DNA of 64,000 nt from Brachionus manjavacas (lineage: Eukaryota; Rotifera; Eurotatoria; Ploima; Brachionidae), in contig JAHQIY010000011.1 of the NCBI GenBank assembly GCA_019054805.1, positions 2,857,001-2,921,000 of the forward strand, written 5' to 3'. Position numbers and translations under genes: made by a program. This document shows positions 1 to 10,879 of this stretch, one piece after another. The notes beneath the pieces were generated by a model. It saw only the letters and a program-made list of their open reading frames with translations. It ran no database searches and was not told the DNA's origin. Each line of letters begins with the position of its first letter. Within the stretch, counting starts at the first letter, position 1.

Positions 1-1242
1 TTTTATCTTTAATAAAAATTATTCAAAATTTAAAAAAAATAAGCTTTACCTCTTGACTTTGAGATATCTCTTAAACAAACGAACAAAAAGTGCGACCTCA
101 ATTATTTGTCTTTTCTCCCCTTAAATGGAATCATCATCTTTTGCAGCAGACATCATAGATCCTGAAAAACAAATTAAAAATTTGGAATTTGAAAACTTCT
201 AAGAATTGTATTGATTTGACGATTCCTTAATAGGTTTTTAAGATGCAAAAAAAGATATTCAAAATAAATAGGGAAAATCAAAAGTGAATGAAGGCTACTC
301 AAAAACTAGTAAAATCAAAGTAAAATATTTAAATATTTAACGGATTAAAAATTTAACAAGTCAATTCATATTTTATTTAATAAAATTGATACCTGCAAAA
401 TCAAAAATTTTTTTTTTTTAAATGACTGGACAAATGAAAAAAGTATCGTTAAATGTATTTATAATGAATTTTTTTTTGTTCGAATTATGATTAATTTGAA
501 ATTTTGAAATTTTATGATCAATTTTGGTTTCAAAAAATGCTGAAAACTTGAAAAAGATTTATTTAAAAAAAAAAAATTGAACTTTTAAAAATTCGCATTC
601 AACTTTTTAAGTCTTGCGTTAACAAATTTTACGCATAACTGACAAGTAAAAAATGAGATCATAAAAAAAGGTGTAATTTGACTATGATTTTTTGGTGGAC
701 CAAATAAATTTTATTTTTATTTTAAAACCATTTCAAATGAAACTTTTGTTTTTAATTTTTCAAAAATAAATTTGGTTTTCTTTGTATCAAAATTGTATTT
801 GTGATCGATAATCAAAAATTCATAAATCACTTTTACCAAGGCTAATTTTCTGAATTTCATATTTTGTTGCCGAGTTAAAAATAAAATCTTAAGTTTTAAT
901 TTTAAATTAATTAAAAGCATTCAGTTAATCTCATAGCCAAAAGGTTGTCTCCAAAAAAATACCAATGTAGAAATTAAATTAAAAACCAAGAATCGTTGAT
1001 TATTAGCTAACAAGTTTAACCTTTTAAGAAATTAAATTTTTTCATTTCTTTAAACATTCGCAATAGCTCAAACGCTTTTTTCAACCATTATCTAATTTTA
1101 CTTTGAGCATAAATCTATAAATTTTCGGTCGACTTTTTACACTAACCTTTTCATTTTCAATGTTTTAAAAAGAAGATAATAAAAATTTTCGAAGCCACTT
1201 TTTTTCACTTTTGATTTAAAAAAAAATTGAATTTTACCAAAA
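1..1242. other. Intergenic DNA upstream of first transporter
   Basis: A+T-rich sequence with homopolymer runs and no intact gene that I recognise. It contains one decayed ORF (separate entry, 125-316). The last part must hold the promoter of the transporter at 1243, but I see no distinct core promoter element against the A+T background. Confidence 0.5.
125..316 (+). pseudogene. Decayed ORF of unknown family
   Basis: An ATG at 125 opens 25 sense codons. The same frame then continues with coding-like, charged composition (Asp, Glu, Lys and Gln rich) through four in-frame stops: TAA, TGA, TAA and TAG. Each stop could arise from a Gln or Arg codon by one C-to-T change. No indel is needed to follow the frame to about 316. 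No splice pair removes the stops. I do not recognise the protein. It may be a dead gene copy or a chance open stretch. Confidence 0.3.
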
Positions 1243-4200
1243 ATGGAATCAACCAAAAGTAAACCACAAAAAATAATCAACACTGTTTTAATTGTATTTC
1301 TAAAGTACCAAGACTTGTTCCTTCGGTCCGGCTTCTCATGTCTTTATTGATCTTTTTTGGCTATTGCTTTCAGTACATGCTTAAAATAAACATGAGCATA
1401 GCAATAGTTTGCATGGTCAATAATACGGCATTAGGAATTTTGAGCTACAAAAATTCAAGTGATCTTTCGGATGCATCAGCGCTAGTTCCTGATGAATGCT
1501 CGTCCACCATAAGTCAACATAAGCCTATAGTAAAAACTTCCATTTATCAGGCGACAAAAAATTGCTCTTGTTTTTAGGACGGACCTTTTACTTGGCCAAA
1601 AAACATCCAAGGCGTCATTCTATCCTCCTATTTTTATGGCTACATATTGACCCAGGTATGGATTTTAAAAAGTTTATTATTCAAAATTAATTATTAATTT
1701 TAGTTGCCCGGTGGATTTATCAGTTACAAGCTAGGAGGAAAAAATGTGCTTACAATCACGATGCTTATAGCCTCGATTTTTACTCTACTTATTCCATTGT
1801 TTGCAAAACTTGGCGCTATTCCTCTGATGATCTGCAGGTTCATTGTCGGACTGGCTCATGTAAACTAGTTGATTAAAAAACATTTTGAAATAAAAAATTA
1901 CTAATTTTAGGGCGCGTTTTGGCCTAGCATATCGAGCTTGTGGATATTTTGGGCTCCTAGTCCGGAAAGAAGCCGGCTAGTAGGCTCTGCCAGCGCAGGG
2001 TCCTGGGTCGGAAACATTATCGCTCTGCCTCTAGGCGGATATCTTTGTGCTAATGGATTCGCAGGAGGATGGGGATCAATTTTTTATATCTTTGGTAACA
2101 AAATCTGGTCTTTAAATTTGGTAGAAAATTACGACCATTTTTATAAAAGGTATCATTTGTTTTTTGTGGTGTGTGGCATTTTTTTTCCTAACCAGTGACC
2201 GACCTGAGCATCATAAATTTATTTCAAATGAAGAAAAAGAATATATAATGAATGAAACAAAGAGTTCTCAAAATAATACCAACATGGTTTATGAGTTTAG
2301 ATTTGGTTTATTTTTTTACCTTATTTTTCTATTTAGAAAACTCCATGGAAGAGTATTTTGTTCTCCAAAGCTTGTTTGGCGATCTATGTAGCTCATGTTT
2401 GTTCTAATTGGGGAATATATTTGTTTCTGACCCAACTACCAACTTTTCTCAAAGATGTCCTCAAATTCGATATTAAATCAGTATTTATTTGTTAATTCTT
2501 TTTTCTTCGAAGTTTAAAAATAAAATTAGAATGGACTTGTGTCTGCATTGCCCTATATAGCTAGCAGTATATTGAATCTTGTTTCCAGCATCATCAGCGA
2601 TAAATTGATTACCAGTGGAAAATTAAGCCGTACCAACACTCGCAGACTTTTCGGCTTTATTGGTCTTTTTGTTCCTTTGCTGTCTGTTATTGGACTCTCG
2701 TTTGTGACATGCAAGCAACCAATTTTGGGCATCGCTCTTCTAGTAATTGGTATTTCATTTACGTATGTGGCTTTTGAAAAAAATTAGGAAAAATAAAGTA
2801 AAGGCCAAATAAGCTGTCGCAATTTTGGAGAAGTTTTATAAATATTTTTTAAGGAGTTATAAAGATTAAAAAAATTGAATTTTATTTTTTAAAGAACAAA
2901 ATCCGAAAAAATTTAAAATTATTCTGTAAAAATTGCTCCAGCTTCATTGTCCTAGACTTCATTCTTTTCATAAATTTCCATAGAAAATTTAATAATTTTT
3001 TCAAAGAGCTGTTTTGTGGGGTGCCGGTCATTTGGTAAATATAAATGAAATTTCTGGACCGTTTTCAGGCATTGTTTTCGGAGTCTCGAATACTTTGGCT
3101 ACTATACCAGGCATAATAGCTCCCTATGTGGTGGGTGTGCTCACAAAAAATGTAAATGATACTTTTTTATTAAATTTATTCATAGAAGATTAAATCGAGA
3201 AATTTTTTAAAGCTTTATTGAATTTCAAAACAGTTTTGGTTAAAATTTAATCATGATATAAAACATTAGGTACAAATCAACAAAAAAAGAGTTGTATCAA
3301 ATTTTCTTCTCTAAAATAAAATCTATTCTTTTTAAAAGATAAAAGATTTTTTTTAGCCTTTATTTTCTTGTTAAAAAATATTTAAATTCATACCAAAACA
3401 ATTTTGGTTTTAGAGCTTCACATTGGAAAAAATCAGAATCATTTGAAATAAAATTATAAGCTTGGATTTTACAAGTTGTAATAATTTTCTATTAATTTTG
3501 ATAGTGATTTTTTCTCAGATTTAAAAAAAAATCTTTGATATAAAATTCAAATTGTCTATCTTTTATATTAATTTACAATTAATTAAGTTTACTAATAATT
3601 TTTCTTATCAATAATTTTAGAAAAAAAAATCTATAATCTAATAAAAAATTTCAAAGTTTCTTTGATTTTAGATGAGAAAAAATATAAAATAATTATAAAA
3701 AACAGTGATGCTCCACTTTTTAAATAAATTTATTTTTGTCCATGAATTTAGTGGAAATTTTGATTTATTTTTTATAAATCTTTCTTTTACAAACAACGAT
3801 TATTTTTATCAGTGCGATTTGAGTGTTTTATTTTTAATTCCTTAAAAATCTTGCTAATCTTTTCATGGGAAAGTGAATTTTAGACCAAAATAACTTTTCA
3901 CAGAATTAAAATTTCAGTAATTTTTACATCTGACATAAAGAGCAATTCAATAAAAAATTAATTGCATTACAAAAGCGTTATTTAGATTTCACATTTAGTG
4001 TTTTAGATAATTACCTACCTTGTCGTCTAAAAAGACTTAATAATTAAAAACTAGATAAGTTTTTATTTTTTTCTGTTTTTTTAGGAAACTTTTTATTTAA
4101 TTTGCATCGGAATTTAGCTCCCAGATTTATATTAAATTCTTAGAAAAAGAAATATTCTAATGGTTCGAAAATTTTATAACTTATTTACCTTTTTAATTGG

Positions 4201-5234
4201 TAACTAAATAAAGTGTTTCTTTAATTTTATTAAAAATAAATTCATGGTACGATCAGGCAAAGAACACCTCTTTAATGAAAATTTATCTTTTCTTTGTTTT
4301 CAGCAGAATTGTTCAAAAGTCATGAAAAAAAAGTCCGAAGAAATCTAATTTAAGTCCAAGTGATGGCTTCGACTTGACTTGTGACTAATAATGTATTAAT
4401 AGAAAAAAAAAATAGAAAAAAATAAATAAAATTAAACAGTGCAATAAAGAAATATTTACGGCATTTAATAATTTTATTTAAAACCTGTGTTTATTTTTTG
4501 CAAAAAATAACTAAAATACTGAATTTGGAACAAAATTTTTTATTCATTACTTTTTTTTAGAAATATGAAGTACATATTATCTAAAAAATAAAAACAAAAT
4601 GTATTTTTTAAGGACAAAAAAATCGAACTCTCTATCGAGGCATTTTTTAGCATCTTCATAGGAGCGAAAACTACAGAAAGTAAGATAACATTTACCTTTT
4701 CCTCTAGTTTTTCCTTTAGTATAAGCTTCAAAGGCCTAATCTTGAGGAATTTCTTCTATTACAGGCATTTTTTTAAATTCCCGAGTTTTAATAGAGATTT
4801 ATTTATTTATTTATTTGATTAACTATATCGAACTAGAGATTATTTATTTTTCTTTATTTATTTGTTTTCTGTATCGAGCTAGGGCTTCTTCAGAATAAAT
4901 TAAAAAATCAAAATCAAAATAAAAAATTAAATTAGAGTTAATAAAATTAGATAAAAAAAAAATTTAAAAAAAAGTAAATAAGCTAAAAAAAATGAGAGTT
5001 ATATTAATGAGAATTTTTTGTTTTTTAAAATTAAATTTATAAAATTTTTTATTTAAGGAAACTCAAAAAGAGTGGCAAATAGTGTTTATTATATGCGCAG
5101 TTATATTTTTGATCGGAGGAGTTTTCTATTGTGTCTTTTGCGATGGTCAAATTCAAGAATGGGCTAAAAGCAAAGCTCCAGAAAAAAAAAGAAACAAATA
5201 TGAATACGACAATGAAACCATCACTAAATTTTAG
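1243..5234 (+). CDS. SLC17-family (sialin/phosphate-type) MFS transporter, copy 1
   Basis: Ten exons read cleanly with GT-AG junctions: 1243-1258, 1306-1529, 1578-1655, 1704-1859, 1911-2094, 2150-2286, 2337-2480, 2530-2762, 3007-3151 and 5058-5234, giving 497 aa. The product is a 12-TM major facilitator of the SLC17 anion transporter family (sialin, vesicular glutamate, type I phosphate transporters). Seen features include the first-helix block KINMSIAIVCMVNN, LPGG after TM3, the NWGIYLFLTQLPTFLKDVL stretch after the central loop, and SNTLATIPGIIAP in TM10. The sixteen-base first exon supplies the start in frame with the conserved block. Family members move organic anions or phosphate with H+ or Na+; the substrate cannot be read here. 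A poly(A) signal AATAAA lies at 5247. The tandem copy at 5742 is a clear paralog. The last intron (1906 bp) is unusually long. No stops or frameshifts were found. Confidence 0.9.
3152..5057 (+). other. Long last intron of SLC17 copy 1, with hAT-like debris
   Basis: This intron separates the exon ending in TKN from the final exon and is 1906 bp; the equivalent intron in the neighbouring paralog is 52 bp. It holds A+T-rich sequence plus a patch at 4303-4390 with a CAGAATTGTTCAAAAGTC start and AAGTCCAAGT/GACTTGACTTGTGAC motifs, matching the terminal style of the hAT MITEs near 26 kb. A doubled short motif (TATCGAACTAGAG and TATCGAGCTAGGG) sits at about 4825-4885. No gene is visible. Confidence 0.6.
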
Positions 5235-5741
5235 CTTTTAATTAAAAATAAACCTTTTTTTTGTATTCTTTTTATTTTAAGTATTCTAATTTTGAAAAAA
5301 AAATATTAATTTTAGATCAGATGAAGTAAATTAAAGCCCACGGTTTCAAACCCATTAATTCTATTCGATTTGCTAGAGTTATTGAGTGACTGAGAAAAAT
5401 ATGCAAAATATTAATTCAGCCTAAAAGAAATATCCTAAAATGAGTTGTTTTTCAAGTTTATTTAGCAAATTTTTGATCCGACTCTTAGTCAATTTAAATT
5501 TGAATAATTCTTTTTGTATTTAAATAAAATTTTTATTCTATTATCTTTTCACATTCTAATCAAAACTTCTTAAAACAAGAGAGAAAAACACAACAATTTT
5601 GAATATTTGTCGAGTAAAGCTTTTAGAGTAGAACAAAAAACTATCTAAAAAAATTTTAAAAAATAGCAGAAAGTCTTTTTTTAATAAATAAAAGGTGAAA
5701 TTAAATTTTAAAAAGTTTTAGACCATTTAGCTCAATCAAAT
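5235..5741. other. Intergenic spacer between tandem transporters
   Basis: About 0.5 kb of A+T-rich DNA. It holds the 3' end of copy 1 and must contain the promoter of copy 2. I see no repeat or RNA gene in it. Confidence 0.5.
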
Positions 5742-7798
5742 ATGGAAGATAATGAGCAAAAAAGTTATTTTGCTTCTTAAATTTTAAAATTCTCAAATAA
5801 ATTTTTTTAAAAAGAGCCGAGCTTTATATTTTCGGTCAGATTCCTAATGGCCATCGTGATGTTTTTTGGATTTTGTCTTAACTAGTAACATTTTCCAAAT
5901 CAACAAAAATAAACTAAATTTATTTTTAAGCATGCAAAAAATTGACATGAGCATTGCCATAGTTTGGTAAAATTGATTAACATTTTGAAAAATATCATAT
6001 TTTTTTAAAGCATGATAAACAATACTGCTCTCAAAAACTCTAGATCACAGCAAACTGTTTTGACAGATTTATCTCAAAATTCATCAGACCATTTATGTCC
6101 AAACCACATTTACAATTCCAAAATCAAGCATGTAAGTTAATAAAAATAATCATCTTATTAATTTCAAATAAATTAATTTTACTTTTCGTAAAAAATAACA
6201 TTAAACTTATAAAAATATAAATTTATCAAAAATTAAATTTTATTTTAAGGATGGTCCATTCGCTTGGAGGAAATCGACCCAAGGTTTCATACTATCCGCT
6301 TACTTTTATGGATACATTATAACACAAGTCTTTAAGATATTATTTTTATTGAACAACATCTAATCTTTAGATAAAGATTCCTGGCGGATGGTTGTCTTAT
6401 ATTTTTAGTGTAAAAAAGGTTATAGCTCTGAGCATGGGCATCGGTTCACTTTTCACAATTTTAATTCCTTTTTTTGCTCGCCTAAGCTACAAAGCGCTCA
6501 TTGTTTGTCTTTTTTTTACCGGCTTGGCCCATGTAACATCACAGACTTGATTTTAAAAATAATAAAATTTTCATTTAATTAGGGAGCATTTTGGCCGAGT
6601 GCAAGTGCTTTCTGGGCCTATTGGGCTCCTAATAGCGAAAGAAGCAGGCTAGTCGGAATTGCCAGCTCGGGATCTAAAATGGGAAATATTATCGCATTGT
6701 CTCTCGGAGGAATTTTGTGCGTCTATGGATTTGATGGTGGCTGGGCCTCAATTTTCTACATATTCGGCTTTGCAGGCATTGTCTGGTCTGTGCTAATGTT
6801 GACTTTGGCAAGTGATACTCCAAGCGAGCACAAGTTTATTGGCGCGAGGGAAAAAGAATTTATTTTTGAGGAAACAAAAAAATCTATTAATATCAAAAAT
6901 GTAAATAAAAAAAAAATAAAATTAATTAATATTTTTCAAATTGAAGAAAATACCATGGACTGAAATTTTGACATCCAAAGCTTGCTTGTCAATTTTCATA
7001 GCTCACTTTGCTCATAATTGGGGCAATTACTTATTCTTGACTCAAATACCATCTTTTCTAAAGGACGTGCTACACTTTGACATCAAATCTGTAAGGTCGC
7101 TTTTTTTTTCCATGGAATCATTTTTATTTTTCAAAGAATGGCTTTGTTTCTTCAATACCCTACGCTGCCAGTTGGATAGCAACAACAATTGCGTGTTTTC
7201 TGAGCGATTATGCCACCAAGAATACAAAGATTTCAAGAACAATGGTAAGAAGAATATTCAGCGCAATTGGACACTTTATTCCGGCATTTTTAATCATTGG
7301 GCTTTCATTCATCGATTGTTCAAATGTTGTTCTTGGTGTTATAATTTTGACCCTAGGCGTTTCGTTTGAGTAATTTAATTTTAAAGCTTAATGCTGATAT
7401 TGATCAGACCAAATGACTAAAAAATTTTTTTGTAAGTGCTGTTAACACAGGCGCAGGATATTTGGTCAACATAAATGACATAGCCGGACCTTACTCGGGC
7501 ATCTTGTTCGGAGTCTCGAACACCATAGCAACGTTGCCCGGCATTTTAAGTCCCTATATTGCAGGCTTAATGACTAAAAATGTAATAGGCAAGATCAATT
7601 TCTTTTTATTTTATTTTTAATTTTCCTTTGAAGCACTCCCAAGAAGAATGGCAAATGGTTTTTATTATATGTTCAGTAATCTACATTGTTGGTGGAGCAA
7701 TAAGTTTGTTTCTTTTGGATGCTAATCTTCAACCATGGGCAAAAATAGACAAAGATAATATAAGTACACCTGATTTAAAAAAAGGAGAAAAAATTTAA
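5742..7798 (+). CDS. SLC17-family (sialin/phosphate-type) MFS transporter, copy 2
   Basis: Eleven GT-AG exons join without a stop: 5742-5763, 5815-5884, 5931-5966, 6011-6131, 6250-6327, 6371-6532, 6583-6900, 6947-7090, 7137-7369, 7437-7581 and 7634-7798, giving 497 aa. The order of conserved blocks matches copy 1: KIDMSIAIVCMINN, IPGG, WAPNSERSRLVG, NWGNYLFLTQIPSFLKDVL, SNTIATLPGI and the EEWQMVFIICSVIY final helix. The role is a polytopic anion or phosphate cotransporter; substrate unknown. Relative to copy 1 it has two extra early introns (after 5884 and 5966) and lacks the intron that copy 1 has after the SIFYIFG block. Exon 9 (233 nt) and exon 10 (145 nt) have exactly the copy 1 lengths. 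The ATG at 5742 heads a 22-nt first exon, like the 16-nt first exon of copy 1. It appears functional. Confidence 0.91.
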
Positions 7799-8095
7799 TT
7801 AATTGCAAATTCGAAAAAGGTATTTAGTGGATATTTATTTGAAATTTGTAAATTTTTTATTTTAATATATTTAAATTTAGAATACAAAAAAAATTTGATT
7901 CTATGAAGTATCTCATTTACTGTTTTATGAGCTAAATGTAGATTTTTTTTAAATTTTTTTGTGTTGTTTCTGTATTTTAAATAAAATCTTGGAAAAATTA
8001 AATATTTGCTTGAATATTTCAAATTTTTTATGTTTAAACCCCTTTCATTATAAAAAAAGAGTTACAGTTTTCGACTGGGTAATAATTGCAATAAG

Positions 8096-8317
8096 TAGAA
8101 GATCAACTCGATGCAGTAACCTGTAAAAATGTAATTTCAAGAATAAAAAAAGTGTCAAATGGAGCCTTCTCTCTAAAAGATATCGAAAATGGAGGTAAAC
8201 TGTCTAACCAAAGCGAATTCGCGTGATCTTAAATTAATTTTAAGAATTTTTTTTTCTAGAAACCCCTTGCAATTTTAAATATTTGAATAAGATCTCCCCT
8301 TATTTCTCTTTCTTCAA
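8096..8317 (+). pseudogene. Remnant two-exon coding fragment interrupted by hAT-like end
   Basis: A segment at 8096-8194 reads as an open exon with an AG before it and a good GGAG/GTAAAC donor after it. A 65-bp A+T-rich intron ends in TTTCTAG, and a second open segment at 8260-8317 continues in the same phase. The composition is varied and coding-like (EDQLDAVTCKNVISRIKK begins it). The frame runs directly into CAGAGTTGTTTAAAAGTC at 8318, the terminus type of the hAT MITEs in this window. I do not recognise the protein. No upstream or downstream exon was found. Confidence 0.3.
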
Positions 8318-8360
8318 CAGAGTTGTTTAAAAGTCATAAAGTGAAACTCAACTCAAGTAG
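8318..8360 (+). mobile_element. hAT-like terminal fragment
   Basis: The 18 bases CAGAGTTGTTTAAAAGTC match exactly the left end of the complete hAT-type MITE at 26437, which has an 8-bp target duplication. The partner terminus was not found nearby, so this looks like a truncated copy. Confidence 0.45.
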
Positions 8361-9371
8361 TTTTAGTAGTAGTTTTTGCTGCGACACCGCTTTTGAACCC
8401 AGCGGTTGACTAAGATTTTACCAATTTTTCTGGCAACTTATTCTGATGAGGAACCACTCTTTTTGTTAGAAAAGCATGTCTAACGCTCATCACAGCTGCA
8501 GAATCGTTTCCAATTTGAGAAAGGAATGAAAACGCATTCCAAAAAAAACATTCCTTTCCAGTCCAACGATTCCATCAACTTCATTATAATTCGATTTGAT
8601 TCTTCCTATTCCAACCAATTTAGTCTAAAGAATCGATTAAATTTTTTTAAATATTTTATGACATTATGTCCATTTTGTTTATTTTAATTTTCAAAATTAA
8701 TTCTTGAATTTAAACATAACTTTTATTTTCATCTAAAATTTTAATAATTGATTAAAACTTCAAATTTTATATTTCAGTTCACCAAAAAGCATTTAAAATC
8801 AAGTAATCTATTTTTAATAAAAATTTTAATTTCATATATTTTCTATTAATTTTAAGCTTAATTTGCAAATATCCATCTATCTAATGATCTGTCCAATTCG
8901 CCTTTCGTTCTTTTATTATTCTTAATTTTTTTAAGTGATTGATATAATTATTGAACTGTTGAGCATTTAATTTTATTCAAACTCAGTAAAGTTATATAAA
9001 GCTGTTGTTGGTTTCGAAATTTATGATTTCTCACACATTCTTTCAAATCATGCCATTTATGTGTTCAATAAAATTTATATCTTGAGAATTTTCAAGAGTT
9101 TTTCTTCTTTATACTTGAAACGTGAAGTTTTAAGTCTCATATGAAATAGAGGAAAAGAGAAAAATCTTGTTACTTATCATCAACAAATAACTAATTGTCA
9201 AATGATTCTTTCAGATGGAGATTAGCAAATTCATATCGTTCTCATATTTCAGTTTATTTTTTCGATATTTTTAATTTTTTTTTTAAACTTAAGTCTTGAT
9301 GACGCATTAAATTAGGAATTTCAGAGTTTGATGCGACCTTAAACCCGTGATAATCAAAGTCAAAGTCGACT

Positions 9372-9395
9372 TTGACTTGAGTGCACTCAAGTCAA
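9372..9395. repeat. 24-bp perfect palindrome with AGTC motifs
   Basis: The sequence is a perfect inverted repeat centred between 9383 and 9384 and is preceded by CAAAGTCGACTTTG, another palindrome. The AAGTC/GACTT motif recurs in hAT-like ends at 4.3, 8.3, 12.6, 25.9 and 26.4 kb, so this is probably the inner part of a decayed copy. Confidence 0.6.
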
Positions 9396-9890
9396 CTTAA
9401 TTGTTTTCAGGGTATAACATTAGACCTCATCGTTCAATATTAACACCAAATTACAGAAAAATTAACAATGATAAAATGTAATTTTAAAACATTGAAATTC
9501 GAGAACTAAATTTTAAAACAAAAATTTTTAAAAAAGAATTTAAGTTTTAAATTAAATTCTAAAAAATAAAATTTTAAGTCAAAGTCCAGACTTGACTTTA
9601 TCATGCATAAATCTAACTAACATACTTTCGGCACCAATTCTTACTCCACACTCCACACTGCATATAGTTCTCTTCATTAATAATATACGTCTCTAAGAAT
9701 TTTTATATTTTATTTTAAAATCATATCATATGATTTTGAGCAAAGCGTTCCCTAATACGAGAACGAATGATAAATACAAATAAGTTCCCAAAAATCAATT
9801 CAACTATCATTGGAAACGATAGGCAAAAAATCATCTGAGCATTTTTTAAACATTTAATGAATAAAAAGAACAAATTTTTTATTTATTTCT

Positions 9891-10879
9891 TGTTAAATCA
9901 AAATAAAATATTCAAAGAAATAAAAATTGTTTCGGTGTCCCAAAAAATTCTTTTCAATTAGATCAGACTGTATTTAATCAAGCAAAAAAGGTTAGCGCAA
10001 ACGTTTCTCAAATAAAAGCTTGATCATTTATTTTTTTTTAATTAAAACTTTAGAATTTTTTTTGTTAATTTGGAAATAAAGTATCTGGAGAGTAGTTTGT
10101 TAGTGCTATTAGTAACTTAAAAACTGAAACTCAATTTTAAAATAATTGTCAACAAAAATGTGTTCTCTCTAGCTTTATTTTAGTCATAAATTCAGATCAA
10201 AATATGTTCAATTCATAAAAAATGAACAAAGGGCTCAGGAAAAGCTTAGAAAAACTTGTAAATTATGTTAAAATTATTTTCTTTTAAAAAAAGCAGTTCA
10301 TTCATTTTGTGTTCAAAAACTGTTGTTTTCAAGTTACCACGAATTACTCATTAGTTATTGCTAAATTAAGCATTATTTAAAAAGGTTGATTTGAGATTAA
10401 AATTTTAAAAATAGAAAAAATGAGCTCAGTCGTACACGTAACTTCTGCCGAACAATTCACTCAATTGATCACCAAAGGACCTGCTGTGGTTGATTTTACC
10501 GCTTCATGGTGTGGACCTTGTCAAATGATTAAGCCAGAGTTTGAAAGACTGTCGGGTGTTTACAGTTCCATTCAATTTTTAAAGGTTGATGTAGATGAGT
10601 TGAATGAAGTAGCAGCCAGTGCTGGTGTTCGTGCTATGCCCACTTTTAAAGTGTATGTCAATGGTAGCATTGTGGATGAATTAGTCGGAGCCTCAAAAGA
10701 AAAACTCGAAGAACTAATCAAAAAATATGCTCAATAAATCAATCTTTATTATCTTTTTTTTTCTTATGAATTAGTTATTGAATAGAATTTTTTCCAGGAT
10801 GTATTTTGTTAGTAGTCAAATAAAAATTTTAGAATTAGAAATTTTTAATTTTTTGTTGCAATCAATAATCAAATTTTTA
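9891..10879 (+). repeat. Thioredoxin segmental duplication, copy A
   Basis: This block is nearly identical to 21665-22653, including about 530 bp upstream of the thioredoxin ATG and about 140 bp downstream of its stop. I count about ten differences, all outside the coding region: homopolymer length changes plus a few substitutions. Homology stops abruptly at both ends. Confidence 0.9.
10420..10737 (+). CDS. TXN: Thioredoxin, copy A
   Basis: A single-exon 105-aa protein, the usual length of a cytosolic thioredoxin. It reduces disulfides in target proteins using a dithiol active site recharged by thioredoxin reductase. Seen directly: VVDFTASWCGPCQMIKPEF with the active pair Cys31 and Cys34, the cis-proline in RAMPTF at Pro74, and the VGAS turn near the C-terminus. 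There is no signal or transit peptide. The ATG at 10420 follows an A-rich leader (GAAAAA). A poly(A) signal AATAAA at 10819 is usable. The coding sequence is base-for-base the same as copy B at 22194, as far as I can read. Which copy is ancestral cannot be told from the window. Confidence 0.95.
   Translation: MSSVVHVTSAEQFTQLITKGPAVVDFTASWCGPCQMIKPEFERLSGVYSSIQFLKVDVDELNEVAASAGVRAMPTFKVYVNGSIVDELVGASKEKLEELIKKYAQ

Larger units (their letters stand above)
7799..9890. other. Gene-poor spacer with element debris
   Basis: A+T-rich DNA between the second transporter and the thioredoxin duplication. It contains a remnant exon pair (8096-8317), a hAT-like end at 8318 and a 24-bp perfect palindrome at 9372-9395. 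A possible partner pair of the motif ATCGTTTCCAAT lies near 8507 and 9825. No intact gene is seen. Confidence 0.5.

Noticed and set aside
8504-9840. Possible element bounded by ATCGTTTCCAAT motifs
   Set aside because: Only about 12 bases match and no flanking duplication was seen.
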